A DNA stretch of 64,000 nt. It comes from Henricia sp. BOLD:AAB3569 (taxonomy: Eukaryota; Echinodermata; Asteroidea; Spinulosida; Echinasteridae). A program made the translations under genes and the position numbers. The notes beneath the pieces are model-generated. The model had not been told where the DNA came from, did not search any database, and saw nothing but the letters and a program-made list of their open reading frames with translations. The DNA lies in contig JBBELK010000451.1 in NCBI GenBank assembly GCA_037783545.1, forward strand, positions 1,533,810 through 1,597,809, read 5' to 3'. Below are positions 20,623-30,930 of this stretch, piece by piece; the first letter of the stretch is position 1, and every line of letters begins with the position of its first letter.

Positions 20623-20707
20623 TGATACTGTAGGTCAACACTGGCCAGATTTCTTCTCCCAGCAAATCTCAACATGATGGGTGGTGCATATGAACAGTAG
20701 CCACAGA
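20623..20707 (-). CDS. Candidate internal exon of minus-strand gene
   Basis: Acceptor tttcccttttag and donor gtaagt are close to consensus. One frame is fully open (CGYCSYAPPIMLRFAGRRN, then LASVDLQY). It needs a preceding exon ending in phase 1 and does not join directly to the exon at 19892-20001, so an exon between them is missing or this one is alternative. Confidence 0.4.
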
Positions 20708-21064
20708 CTAAAAGGGAAAGAAAATATATAAGTTAACTAAGTTACGGTACTTACAAATCAGAGCTACATGTAAGACTTCAAACCAAATATCTAACACTAA
20801 AGTGGAAAATGTGTGGAGGTATGAATGAACTTAATGCATTTTATGAAAGCAGAATTGATCCAAACAAAAGATGGTTTATTTTAGCTAGTTCATCCACACT
20901 GGTACAACCGCAGAAATGCTATCATCTAACTAAATATGACGGTGCCAAATCGGTGCCAAAACAGACAACAGGCCCGAAAATGTTATGGAGTTTGAGCGGA
21001 ATTTGCTCAAAGATGTTTTAGTAATTAAAAAAGAAAATACAAAAATGTGCCTTACAAAAGTGCT

Positions 21065-22030
21065 TAAAAGATCTGCTCGGCTGTGGGTTCGAGTCCCACC
21101 CAAGCACTGGTTTTTAATGATTCAAACTGACAGTCCGACACCAGCTCACTGAGTGGGCGAGTGGTTAAGACAACTGCTCTACAATGCAGAAGGCTGTGGG
21201 TTCGAGTCCCACCCAAGCACAAGGTTCTAACATAGTTCTTGGGAAAGCGCTGAGCACATAGCAAAAATAAATATCGTCAAAAAGGGGCAAGGGATTAGTT
21301 GTGATGCCAACTGCTCCACGATTCAAATAGACCCTTTTGCACCAATGCACTGAGTAGTTGAATAATTTGAGACAACTGCTCTAGGTTCAAGTCCCACCCA
21401 ACCACATTTTGATGTTTTTAGCAGTTCTTATAAATTTGACCAAGAAAGGGCAGTTATGATACCAACTGCTCCATGATTCAGACTGGCCCTTTGATACCAG
21501 CGCACTGAGTGGTCAAGTGGTTGAAGCAACTACTCTAGATTAGTTGTGATACCAACTTCCATGATTCAAATTGGCCCTTTGACACCTGCGTAATGATTGG
21601 TTGAAAGGTTAAAAACAACTGCTCTAGAATTCAGAAGGTTGTGGGTTCAAGTCCACCCAAGCACAGGTTTTAACAGAGTTCTTGGGAAAGCTCCGAGCAT
21701 AAAGTGCTGATAAATTGCATCAGAAAAGGGCAGGGGATTAGTTGTGAAACCAACTGGCTCTTTGAACCAGCACACCGAGTGGTCAAGTCAACTGTTGTAG
21801 TAGAATGTAGGAGAATGAGGATATGGGTTCGAGTCCCACCCAAGCACATTTTGATATTTTTAATTGTTCTTATAAATTGTCGGAAAAGGGCAAGGGATTA
21901 GTTTTTATACTAAATGTTGCAAGAATCAAACAGGCCCTTTGACACCAGCACACCGAGAGGTTGAGTAGTTAAGGAAACTGCTTCAGAATGCAGAAGGTTG
22001 TGGGTTCGAATCCCACACAAGCACAAATTG
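21065..22030 (+). repeat. Array of tRNA-like SINE heads (class II type), about six units
   Basis: B boxes of the form GTGGGTTCGAGTCCCACC with following CAAGCAC occur near 21084, 21199, 21384, 21641, 21826 and 22004. Most are preceded by GAGTGGTTAAGACAACTGC and a GACACCAGC leader, and followed by TTCTTGGGAAAGC. Spacing is irregular (about 110-190 bp) and copies are decayed. Same family as the fragment at 5325. These are not functional tRNA genes: acceptor arms do not pair. Confidence 0.85.
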
Positions 22031-22360
22031 TTAACATAATGATAGTTCTTGGGAAAGCACTGAGCAAAAGGTGCTGTAAGATTATATTGGGAAAGAGCAA
22101 GCTATTCCTAATGTAGAGAAGTACCGGTAGTAACAAGCTGATGATTACAATACCTAAAAGCTGCTCATGATGACAAATGAATTCCAACAAGAGAGAGACA
22201 TGTATGTGGAGTCCAATAGTCCAGGTGAGGCCAAGCATGGGCAGCAACACAAGGGAGCTTCATAAATTGGTCCTGTTAAAAGGAAATCAAATGAAATGCA
22301 TAAGTACATGTATGTAAAGTTTACTTAATTACTCTGTTGTGAATGTGGGTGGGTCTTTAA

Positions 22361-22771
22361 AGCCTAGCGTACATCCACATTGCAACTGGAAGCAACTAGT
22401 GGCAACTGGTGTTTCCGGCAACTGGAAGCAACTCGCGGCAACTGGGAGCAACTGATCAGTTGCTCAAAAAGGTTGATGTGCTCGTATTTGCAACTACTGG
22501 CAACTGGAGTTGCCGCAAGTTGCTCATGTTCTACCTTCTGGCAACTGTAGTTGTACCCAGTTGCTGTCAGTTGCACGCGTGTGTCTGAATATGTGTGCGC
22601 ACATCAACAGCAACAGTTGCTTCCAGTTGAAAGGTCAATGTACTGTAGGCTTTACCAATTTGCCGTGTCGATTTGTGCGCTTTGAAAACTGGATGTCCCC
22701 AGTTGCTGCACAAATCGACAGCAACTGATGGTCGAGTTGCTTCCAGTTGCAATGTCGATGGACGCTAGGCT
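22361..22771. mobile_element. Harbinger-like MITE with GCAACTGG minisatellite core
   Basis: AGCCTAGCGT at the left and ACGCTAGGCT at the right are perfect inverse ends, flanked by a TAA target triplet on each side. Three-base TWA duplications are typical of PIF/Harbinger. Inside, GCAACTGG-type units repeat on both strands around a centre near 22570. Confidence 0.75.
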
Positions 22772-22828
22772 TAACAGTGTTCAACAGAAAAACCAACTTT
22801 CTAAGTAACAGAAATAAGGAAAACATAC

Positions 22829-22887
22829 TGACAAATTTGTTTGATGGTGCTCATCCCACAAATTATGTTCATAACGAACGGGACAAA
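22829..22887 (-). CDS. Candidate internal exon of minus-strand gene
   Basis: Acceptor tttctctaacag and donor gtatgt bound 59 bases. In phase 0, following directly from the exon at 25551-25639, it reads FVPFVMNIICGMSTIKQIC, a hydrophobic segment that could be membrane-spanning. A second frame (CPVRYEHNLWDEHHQTNLS) is also open. The choice is unresolved. Confidence 0.42.
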
Positions 22888-23630
22888 CTGTTAGAGAAAT
22901 AATGATATCATAGCACACAATGCTAGAAATACAGTAACTTTTTAGACCCTCCCTCCCACACCCCTGTACGCATGGCGTACACAGTGGCTCCAACCTCTTC
23001 ACCCCTGTATGCATACGCATTCCATATACACCTCAGCATTAGTAAGCATTGGTAAATGGTTCAGTACTACATGTATAGTGCTATATATTACTAACGATTC
23101 GCATGTCGCCTCCAAAATCTGAAATAAATGAGATTGTTTTTGCATTTTTGTTTACACAAACTGCAGATTTATTGGGAAAAACCTAAATTGAGGAGTGAAA
23201 CAAATGTGAGATGAGTGACAAAAATATGTGGCCTGTCTAATATGTTTGTCAACTTGTCCAATTCCTTTCTCGTTTTAGTAAAAGCAAATTTTCAGTTTGC
23301 GTACATACGCATTGGCTTGGACCCTCCCCCCTGCCACCCTGTACGCAATGTCAACAACCCCCTCCCCCCTCCTTTATGGACGGCCCCTAACAGAGACATG
23401 ATGATCAACAAAACAAAGTTTGCAAAAATCTTTGAAAGGTGTATTTAACTCTTGTAGCCTTTTGGCTGGAAGTAAATGTTTTTGGACTCTTGAGCCACTG
23501 TGAGTAACATGCCTTAGTAGAAACAAACATATTTGGGAAATATGGTATGTAAATGAGCAATTTTAAAAATTAAAATTTTGATAAGGATAGTACACCTGAT
23601 GTCAGTATTAACTCATTTCATTCAATGCAT

Positions 23631-24065
23631 TGGGGCATTCTGGGTAGCATCATGAAACCATGGACACTATGTGACTTCTAAAAAATAAAACTGGAACTCA
23701 GTTTCAGGGGTATACACCATGCATGAATAAACATGAGAAAATATTGGGGCATTCTGGGTAGCATCATGATAAAACCATGGCCATGATGTGACTTCCAAAA
23801 AACAAAACTGGAACTCAGTTTCATAGGGACACCATGCATGAATAAACATGAGAAAATATTGGGGCATTCTGGGTAACATCATGATGAAACCATGGCCATG
23901 ATGTGACTTCCAAAAAACAAAACTGGAACTCAGTTTCAGAGGGACACCATGCATGAATAAACATGAGAAAATATTGGGGCATTCTGGGTAACATCATGAT
24001 GAAACCATGGCCATGATGTGACTTCTAAAAAACAAAACTGGAACTCCGCTTCAGGGGAACACCAT
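23631..24065. repeat. Tandem repeat, about 115-bp unit x4
   Basis: Units begin TGGGGCATTCTGGGTA at 23631, 23745, 23860 and 23975 and run through GCATGAATAAACATGAG. They differ by a few per cent. The open frames along it are repeat artefacts. Confidence 0.92.
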
Positions 24066-24540
24066 ACATGAGCAAGGGCAAAATAGTAAAATTAGCATGC
24101 TGCAGTGACATGTAAATAAGTAGCAGATTTGCATAATTTTGATTAAGGCAAGAACTGTACATCAATATGTCAGTATTAATTAATGGTGCAGTAATATGTA
24201 AATTAAGCATTTATTTGCATAAATTTGAATACGAACAATTGAATACTACACAAACTATTAAAGTTAAATGCCTGCTGCAAGATAGACTACTCTACCAGGG
24301 GCTGACCTCCGTAGAAATTCAAGGTGCCATTTTAGTAAGCAAACTACCGGTAGATGCGCCTCATGTCCGTTTGACATGACTCTCGCGGTTGCTGATTTTT
24401 TTCTCATCCCATAGTTTGGTTGTTTCATTTCAATGGTGATTAGGTACCATACCAAATATTGTGTTTGTTACTTTGCTCAGTTGCGGTCCCATGCAACAAT
24501 AAGAGAACAATTGGGTTCTTGGGGAAAACCTGAGGGAGTA

Positions 24541-25112
24541 TACCACTGTGCCTTATAGCTCAGATGGTAGAGCGTCTGCCCTGTAGCTCATCTGTCAGGT
24601 GAGTCAGAGGTCTTGGGGAAAACCTGAGGGAGTATACCACTGTGCCTTATAGCTCAGCTGGTGGAGCATCTGCCCGGTGTGTCAGAGGTCTTGGGGGGGA
24701 AAACCTGAGGGAGTATACCACTGTGCCTTATAGCTCAGCTGGTAGAGCATCTGCCTGGTGTGTCAGAGGTCTTGGGGAAAACCTGACGGAGTATACCACT
24801 GTGCCTTATAGCTCAGCTGGTAGAGCATCTGCCTGGTGTGTCATACGTCTTGGGGGAAACCTGAGGGAGTATACTACTGTGCCTTATAGCTCAGCAGCTG
24901 GTGGAGTGTCTGTCTGGTGAGTCAGAGGTCTTGGGGAAAATCTGAGGGAGTATACCACTGTGCCTTATGGCTCAGCTGGTAGAGCATCTGCCTGGTGTTG
25001 CAGAGGTCTTGGGGAAAATCTGAAGGAGTATACCACTGTGCCTTATAGCTCAGATGGTAGAGCTTCTGCCCAGTGAGTCACAGGTGTCAGGTTGGAATCC
25101 CGATAAAGCCCT
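24541..25112 (+). repeat. Array of seven tRNA-head units, about 78-94 bp each
   Basis: GCCTTATAGCTCAGCTGGTA starts units at 24550, 24644, 24725, 24803, 24881, 24962 (as GCCTTATGG) and 25040. Each has an A box but, except for the last, no B box; the missing part is replaced by GGGGAAAACCTGAGGGAG. The last unit keeps a B-like GGTTGGAATCC and the closing GATAAAGCC. Complete single copies are at 56284-56350 and 56505-56580. Confidence 0.88.
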
Positions 25113-25550
25113 TACGACTTTTCTCTCATCCCAAGTGTGGATGCCGCTGTAACTATTCGCCGCGACACAGATTACACTACGAGAGGCATGTCAAACAGAC
25201 ACAAGGCGCGTCTAGTTTGCTTATTACTAAAATGGTGCCTTTACATACTTCACTTTATTGAATTGATTTCGCATGGGTGGGCTATCTTGCACTTTTGCTG
25301 CTATATCATCTTTGAGGAAGCCCTACCCATGCATGCCTATAAGCGGAAGCTAGACAAGTTTTAATACAGTGGAAAGTCACCATAAATGGGCATCGTATCT
25401 GAACCATACAAGTGTTTGTTTTGGTGGCGTTTAACGCGAACAAATGATTGGGAGCCATGAGCGATGTTCACTGTAGCTGAATGTTCTTTTTGGTGTTCAT
25501 TATAGCGAAATTCCACTGTAATAAAATTGGAATGATGGCCAAAAACTCAC

Positions 25551-25639
25551 CTCTCCTGTGTTTTCAGTATCCATGGCAACACGTTCATTTTTGTAGTGTG
25601 TAATATGAAGCTCCACAGTCTGTGGGCTCCATCTCCAAT
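25551..25639 (-). CDS. Candidate internal exon of minus-strand gene
   Basis: Acceptor tgtattcacag and donor gtgagt bound 89 bases. The frame that is open and leaves in phase 0 reads WRWSPQTVELHITHYKNER followed by VAMDTENTGE. The alternating hydrophobic pattern suggests beta strands. It is the most convincing exon of this minus-strand group, but I do not recognise the protein. Confidence 0.5.
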
Positions 25640-25719
25640 CTGTGAATACATAATGAACAAAAATTAGCAACTGTGACAGAAATGCAACCAATCCAGGCTT
25701 TGACATTAACCAAAGTCAC

Positions 25720-26185
25720 CAAGGCCAATGGCCTCATGCCCTGCTGAGTTGGCCCCGATGCCCCTTCAAGATACACTTTCTGAAGCCAAGTTGGCCATCA
25801 TGTCCTATTGAGCTCGTGCCAATGACGTCATTTTGGGAGTAAAACAATGCTGCGTCAATGTGGAAGCAATGTGCGTGCGCGTTGTGTGTGTCCATAGCGC
25901 GCGTAACGCGCTATAATGAGGCTCCCATTGGTGAACTAAACCGCGTTACGCCCACAAGAGACACACACAACGCGCACGCACATTGCTTCCACAATGACTC
26001 AGCATTATTTGACCCCCAAAATGGCATATTCGCACGTGTTCGAAAGGGTTCAATCCTAATGGCCTTATGCCCTGCTGAGTTGGCGTCATGCCCTGCTGAG
26101 TTAGCCTCATGCCCTGCTGAGTTGGCCTCATGCCCTGCTGAGTTGGCCTCATGCCCTGCTGAGTTGGCCCCGATGCCCCTTCAAG
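25720..26185. repeat. 21-bp minisatellite (CCCTGCTGAGTTGGCCTCATG) around a foldback
   Basis: Five to six units of about 21 bp lie at 26060-26175, with a single unit at 25738-25765 on the other side of a foldback (25825-26030). The outer units carry CCCCGATGCCCCTTCAAG on both sides, so the foldback probably inserted into or duplicated part of this unit. Confidence 0.85.
25825..26030. mobile_element. Foldback element, about 200 bp
   Basis: TGTGGAAGCAATGTGCGTGC is mirrored by GCACGCACATTGCTTCCACA, with further pairing in the TTTTGGGAGTAAAACAATGC and TTTGACCCCCAAAATG flanks. A related segment (GATGTGCGTGCGCGTTGCG) is at about 51170. Confidence 0.8.
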
Positions 26186-27178
26186 GTACACACTTTCTGT
26201 AAAGCTATACTTTCTGATAAGCTGATAGCAAAAAAAGGACATGTCAAATTGACCTCTCGTGCTCCTTGATCCTGTTTTGCATCTTCCATTTTTATGCGCA
26301 AGTTAATTTTAGCTTTGTTTACAAAACTAGCCCCTGTTCAGCCAGGTGTGAAATTCCCAACATGATGACGACGTTAATGAAAACTCGAAACCTATGTCTA
26401 CCGATATTTCAATATTTGTGAGCCAATTTTCTAAAAATAGTACAATTTTCATTTTATCTACAATTTTATGAGTGTACTTTTTCTGATACACCCTGTATAA
26501 CTTCAAATGTTGATAACTTAATATATCTTCAAGCAGACTTGAATCCGTCGTTTTGATTGGTGGATCCATGGCAACCAGCAGTGTGATAATGTTTCATAAT
26601 ACTCTTCTGATTCTCATATTGCACTCTGCGTACCGGTAAATGCACCATAGTATTCCAAGATAACTGTGTCCCTACGCATATGCGCGGAGTACATGTAGTA
26701 CTTGCAGAGTGCGCAAGTTATTAGTGCATCAATTTTGCTTGAAGATAATATTAATTATCCCGCGAGCATGAGTGGAATACGGCATTATCATGATTATGTA
26801 GGAACGTGACAGTCAGACGTCATGTGACCACATTCGTGTGACTAACTATGTTCCTTTTTTTGTCTGTCGCCTGAGGTGTATGATTTTTAAACATCTATAT
26901 CTGGGAGGTTTTAATTTTGTCAAAAAATTAGTCGTACATTATTACATAATGAAACTATTTATAGCCCGATACCCAAAATCTTGGAATCGTCCAGATTGTA
27001 CCGTTACATTGTTTTAAATTGTTATAAATAATATAAAGAAATTTATATTGATAAAATTCTCACTTTGTCTGTTTTGTTAGTTTGCTTTATTTGTATTTCT
27101 TCTTTCAAACAAACAAATAAGAAAGAAACAACCTGCAGTAAAACCCCCGTTGATCATTTTTAATTTAATTTGCTTAAG

Positions 27179-27264
27179 GGCGGTCCGGTTGGCGTAGTGG
27201 TTCTTTCCTCGCCTTTCCTCTGGCGTACCTGTTCAGAATCCTGGGCGTGTATGTGGATTGGGTT
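27179..27264 (+). repeat. tRNA-derived SINE head, interrupted by a foldback element
   Basis: GGCGGTCCGGTTGGCGTAGT starts a tRNA-like head that reads on to GGGCGTGTATGTGGATTGGG and then breaks at 27264. It resumes at 27937 with GATTGGGTTAGCAGTCCC. Uninterrupted relatives are at 46346-46446 and (reverse) 43051-43192. Confidence 0.85.
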
Positions 27265-27936
27265 TACCCCTAGAACTATGGGGGATAATGTATCCCCCAT
27301 AGGTAATGTTGTTTTTTTCCAATATAGCGCCTGAACTTTAAGATCGGACAGAAACGTTTTCGGCTAGCGCAATAATCCGCTGCCCAATCGCCACCAAACT
27401 CCGTCTGATAGTTCTCGAGACACTCACCTTGCGTGTGTCTAAGGAATTTCGGTACCATTTGTCCATTAAATTCTCCTAAAAAATGTTGGGAAATGAACGG
27501 GAACATGTGCGATGCGTCCACATGCGTGATCCAGGCATTCGGTAAAAGCCGGAGTTGCCAGAACTCCCAAAGTTGCCGGAACTGCTTGGATTTTTTATTG
27601 GTCCCAGCTGTTCCGGCAACTCCGGGAGTTCCGGCAACTCCGGCTTTTACCAAATGCCTGGATCACGCATGTGGATGCATCGCACATGTTCCCGTTCATT
27701 TCCCAACATTTTTTAGGAGAATTTAATGGACAAATGGTACCGAAATTCCGTAGACACACGCAAGGTGAGTGTCTCAAGAACTATGAGACGGAGTTTGGTG
27801 GCGATTGGGCAGCGGATTATTGCGCTAGCCGAAAACGTTTCTGTCCAATCTTAAAGTTCAGGCGCCGCCATATTGGAAAAAAACAACATTACCGGTACCT
27901 ATGGGGGATACATTATCCCCCATAGTTCTAGGGGTA
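27265..27936. mobile_element. 672-bp foldback transposon with 9-bp target duplication
   Basis: Begins TACCCCTAGAACTATGGGG and ends with the inverse. Arms of about 320 bp are nearly identical, with a spacer of about 35 bp near 27590. It is flanked by GATTGGGTT on both sides (27256-27264, 27937-27945), a 9-bp target duplication inside a SINE. The SINE copy at 46430 shows the unoccupied sequence. Mirrored open frames inside are artefacts of the palindrome. Confidence 0.9.
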
Positions 27937-28118
27937 GATTGGGTTAGCAGTCCCTATAGTATGACGAGCATCTTTAAAGAATTGTAGAGTATATATTCAC
28001 AAATACAAAACAAATTTGTGCTCATCTTTAAAGAATTGAGAAGTTTATTATGGCTTCAGAACTCGTGTACAAACAGACTGGAACATTTCTATTAAAGTGT
28101 TTCCTCACAAAATCTTAA

Positions 28119-28475
28119 AGGAGCATGACCAGAGTTTCTGGAAAATAGTTTTCGATATAACTTACCAATATTATCAAGTAACGGAATACACACCTCCCAT
28201 GTCCCAAAAACCCGAAAACATTCACGATTTCCAGTAAAAAATTGAACAAAACTATCGAGTCGGCTTTCAGTGGATAAATGTTGATACTGAAAATTAGTTT
28301 ACAAATAATCGGTGGATTTTCGACGATATCCTCGGAAATGTGCGGCCTAGAAGCGCGGGAGTTTCAGTTTCGTAATCAGAAAAATATAACGGATGTTATG
28401 ATATAAAAATCTCATGACCCATAAGGTAAGTCCCGGGGAGTTATGGGTAAAAAAAAGTGATCTGGTCACACTCCT
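28119..28475. mobile_element. TTAA-bounded MITE (AGGAGCATGACCAGA ends)
   Basis: TTAA at 28115-28118 and 28476-28479. AGGAGCATGACCAGAGTTT on the left and TCTGGTCACACTCCT on the right are imperfect inverses. No ORF. Confidence 0.75.
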
Positions 28476-28489
28476 TTAAACTATTCTCG

Positions 28490-28870
28490 GTATTTTTTTC
28501 GTATACATTGAACAAAGATTTTAAGGAAATTACCTCCTGGAATCAACACATAATGTAATTTTAAGATATACTTCCCACTTGCACTTTTGTCGCAAATGTT
28601 GCTTTTCTGTAGAAAAATCACATTTTCTACTTCAAAAATTGCCTTCAGTTAGTGCACAAGATAACCATTCACGCGCGCGCAGCGCCCTCTGTTGTCGCGC
28701 TTACGCACAGTCCGCTCGCCGGGTCATTTTGTGCATTACTTTATGCAGTAATTTTATCATTTATTTATCTCAGAAATGCAACATTTGCGACGGAAGTGTG
28801 AGTGGGAAGATATCTTCGAATTAAATAAGCTATCGATTGCACTATATAACTTCACCCAAATCCGTGTTCA
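28490..28870. mobile_element. Foldback family copy 2 (GCAACATTTGCGAC type), partial
   Basis: Shares GTATTTTTTTCGTATACATTG, AAGGAAATTACCTCCTGGAA and the inner arm AAGATATACTTCCCACTTGC with 12.9-13.6 and 40.6-41.0 kb. Orientation of the internal part differs from the 40.6-kb copy. Confidence 0.7.
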
Positions 28871-28877
28871 ATGTAGG

Positions 28878-29062
28878 TTTCGAGTCAACTGGGTCCCAAG
28901 TCAACTCGGTCCCAAGTCAACTCGGTCTCGGTCAACTCGGACCCAGGTCAACTCGGTCCCGGTCAACTCGGTCCCAGGTCAACTCGGTCCCAAGTCAACT
29001 CGGTCCCAAGTCAACTCGGACCTAATTAAGTCAACTCGGTCCCAAGTCAACTCGGACCCTAT
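28878..29062. repeat. 15-16-bp minisatellite (GTCAACTCGGTCCCAA)
   Basis: About eleven units with GGTCCC / GGACCC variants. The same unit in reverse orientation is at 32265-32352, on the other side of the 2.7-kb TTAA element. Confidence 0.92.
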
Positions 29063-29812
29063 GGGAAATTGAACGTAAAATTATACCTTTTATTTCTGGA
29101 TGTCCTTCAGATCCTGTAAGGACTTCTCATCTATACATTTTCATATAAAAATATAATTCAGTAATAGTTTGTTTTCGCTCGTGATAACTGATCGACTTCG
29201 TGTGTTGTTTGCATTTATGTAATGTACATGTACGAACTATTTCAACTGGTACAAGCTTTACTTTTTGAAAATAGAATTACAGAAATGCAGGGCAGTTGCA
29301 GGGCAGTTTTCTGCAGGACAGTTGGTGCGAAAACAACCAGAATGTACTTTAAAGGAACACGTTGCCTTCGGGTTGCGCTTTATTGGGCGTTTTTGGGCTA
29401 TTACAAGCGTTTGAAGTATAATGAGCACGATCTGAAAGATGTTTAAAAAGTAGAATATAATGATCCACACAAACGTGCCTTAGAAATGCTTCAATTTTGC
29501 GTAATTTCTCGAAGTAGCACGCTCCGCCATTTATGGGAGTCAAAATCTTGACTCCCATAAATGGCGGAGAAATTATATTAGTCTTATTTCCAGCCTGGAG
29601 AAAGAAATTATTTTTCCTTCCTCCGTTGCGTGTGATGTGCCTGTTTTTTTAATTCGTGTCTACAATAACCATTGGGTATAAATCATCCAAGTCCTTTCTA
29701 TCGGTTTGTCCCATGACAATATTCTTACCCTGATTGGCGAGGTTTTCGTTTTTTCTTTTTTGACGCGTCTGCTGTGTTCTCTTGACGATCCATTTTTTGA
29801 CAGCCAGTCGGT

Positions 29813-29832
29813 GTGTGTGTGTGTGTGTGTGG
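29813..29832. repeat. (GT)n microsatellite
   Basis: About ten GT units inside the left flank of the 2.7-kb element. A shorter run is at about 34311-34324. Confidence 0.9.
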
Positions 29833-30765
29833 AATTATGTGTTTACATTTCACACATGTCTCGGGAGGCGGAGAATGGTATGGTACCTTGCGTTCATCTG
29901 ATAGGTTTACCTTACTTCCAAATACTGAAAGCCATCCAGATCAAACTGCATGGCTTTTAAGAGCAGCTTTTTTCCCCCCATCAAAACCGTTACTCAAAAT
30001 GGAATCTTTAGTTTACTTATTTTACAGGAAATTGCTATTTTTGGTAAAATCAAAGTCTCTATACGTTCTACATACCTCCCTGGCTGAAATTGTCTGAAAA
30101 GTGGCGTACAATCGTCCGTAAAACCCGAATCTTTCAGGAGCAGTCGTACCGCATGTCTTCTAAGTTTTTTCCCCTTTTCAAGATGGCGTCGGCTTAGACC
30201 ATGTAGACTCGGCGCAGTCGGTCTTTGGGCCACCAGCACGCAGTACAGACAAGGGGGCGCTGTTCACATTTATTCGCTCTTGCCTGTTTGGCATGAATGT
30301 ACCGCGTACCGCCGGCGCTCCGCCTATCCTAGCGAATCCACATGACGCGAGTATACGTTAAAGATGTGATATATTTCCTCATGGCTTGCATCTCTGAATT
30401 GTTTATATATTTTTGTAAATTGATAGTTAGTTAGAAAACCTACAAGCTGTTTAGTTATCGACCAATTACTCTCAAAATGATTGTCCATGTATGACAATTG
30501 CGTTGTTTACACGGTTGCCAATGTCTCAACTACGAAAGAAGTATGATTTTTTCTTTGACTAATGGAAATGCCGTAACAATTCCGTCAGATGACTAAAAAT
30601 ATTGCCACCCAACTCCCCTTCCCTCCCTCCCTCCCTCCCAATTAAACCAACTGTAGAACAAAAATCAGAAAGGACTCGATAAGAACCACAGAACCTCTCG
30701 AAACTATACAATTCCAGGCGCCTATAGCTTTTGAGTAAGGATGCCGCCAACTTTTTTAAGCACCT

Positions 30766-30930
30766 GCAGCCGATTTCACGAAGCATTGCGCAGCTTGCGC
30801 AACTTTTGACAAATGGCGCAAGCTTCATAGCCTGCGTGTTATCTTCGGAAGAATGTTGCGCAACTTACGCAATAAAATGTTGCGCAAGTGGGTTTACGCA
30901 GTGCGTTATGATTCGTGAAATCGGCTGCAG
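30766..30930. mobile_element. MITE at the palindrome centre (GCAGCCGATTTCACGAA ends)
   Basis: CAGCCGATTTCACGAAGC on the left and GATTCGTGAAATCGGCTGC on the right, with GCGCAACTT-type internal repeats. This is the same family as the perfect hairpin at 36101-36219. Its two ends form the turning point of the large palindrome. Confidence 0.75.

Noticed and set aside
22154..22272. Candidate minus-strand exon with strong acceptor ccttttaacag and donor gtattg
   Set aside because: All three frames contain a stop within the segment, so it cannot be an internal coding exon of the minus-strand model. It could be a terminal or non-coding exon.
24541..25112. CRISPR-like array
   Set aside because: Regular spacing comes from degenerate SINE heads. 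Spacers are themselves repeated, and the genome is eukaryotic.
26327..26569. 81-codon minus-strand frame starting MDPPIKTTDSSLLEDILSY
   Set aside because: Plausible start, but the following sequence (ACAGGGTGTATCAGAAAAAG) looks like transposon DNA and no donor in a consistent phase was found.
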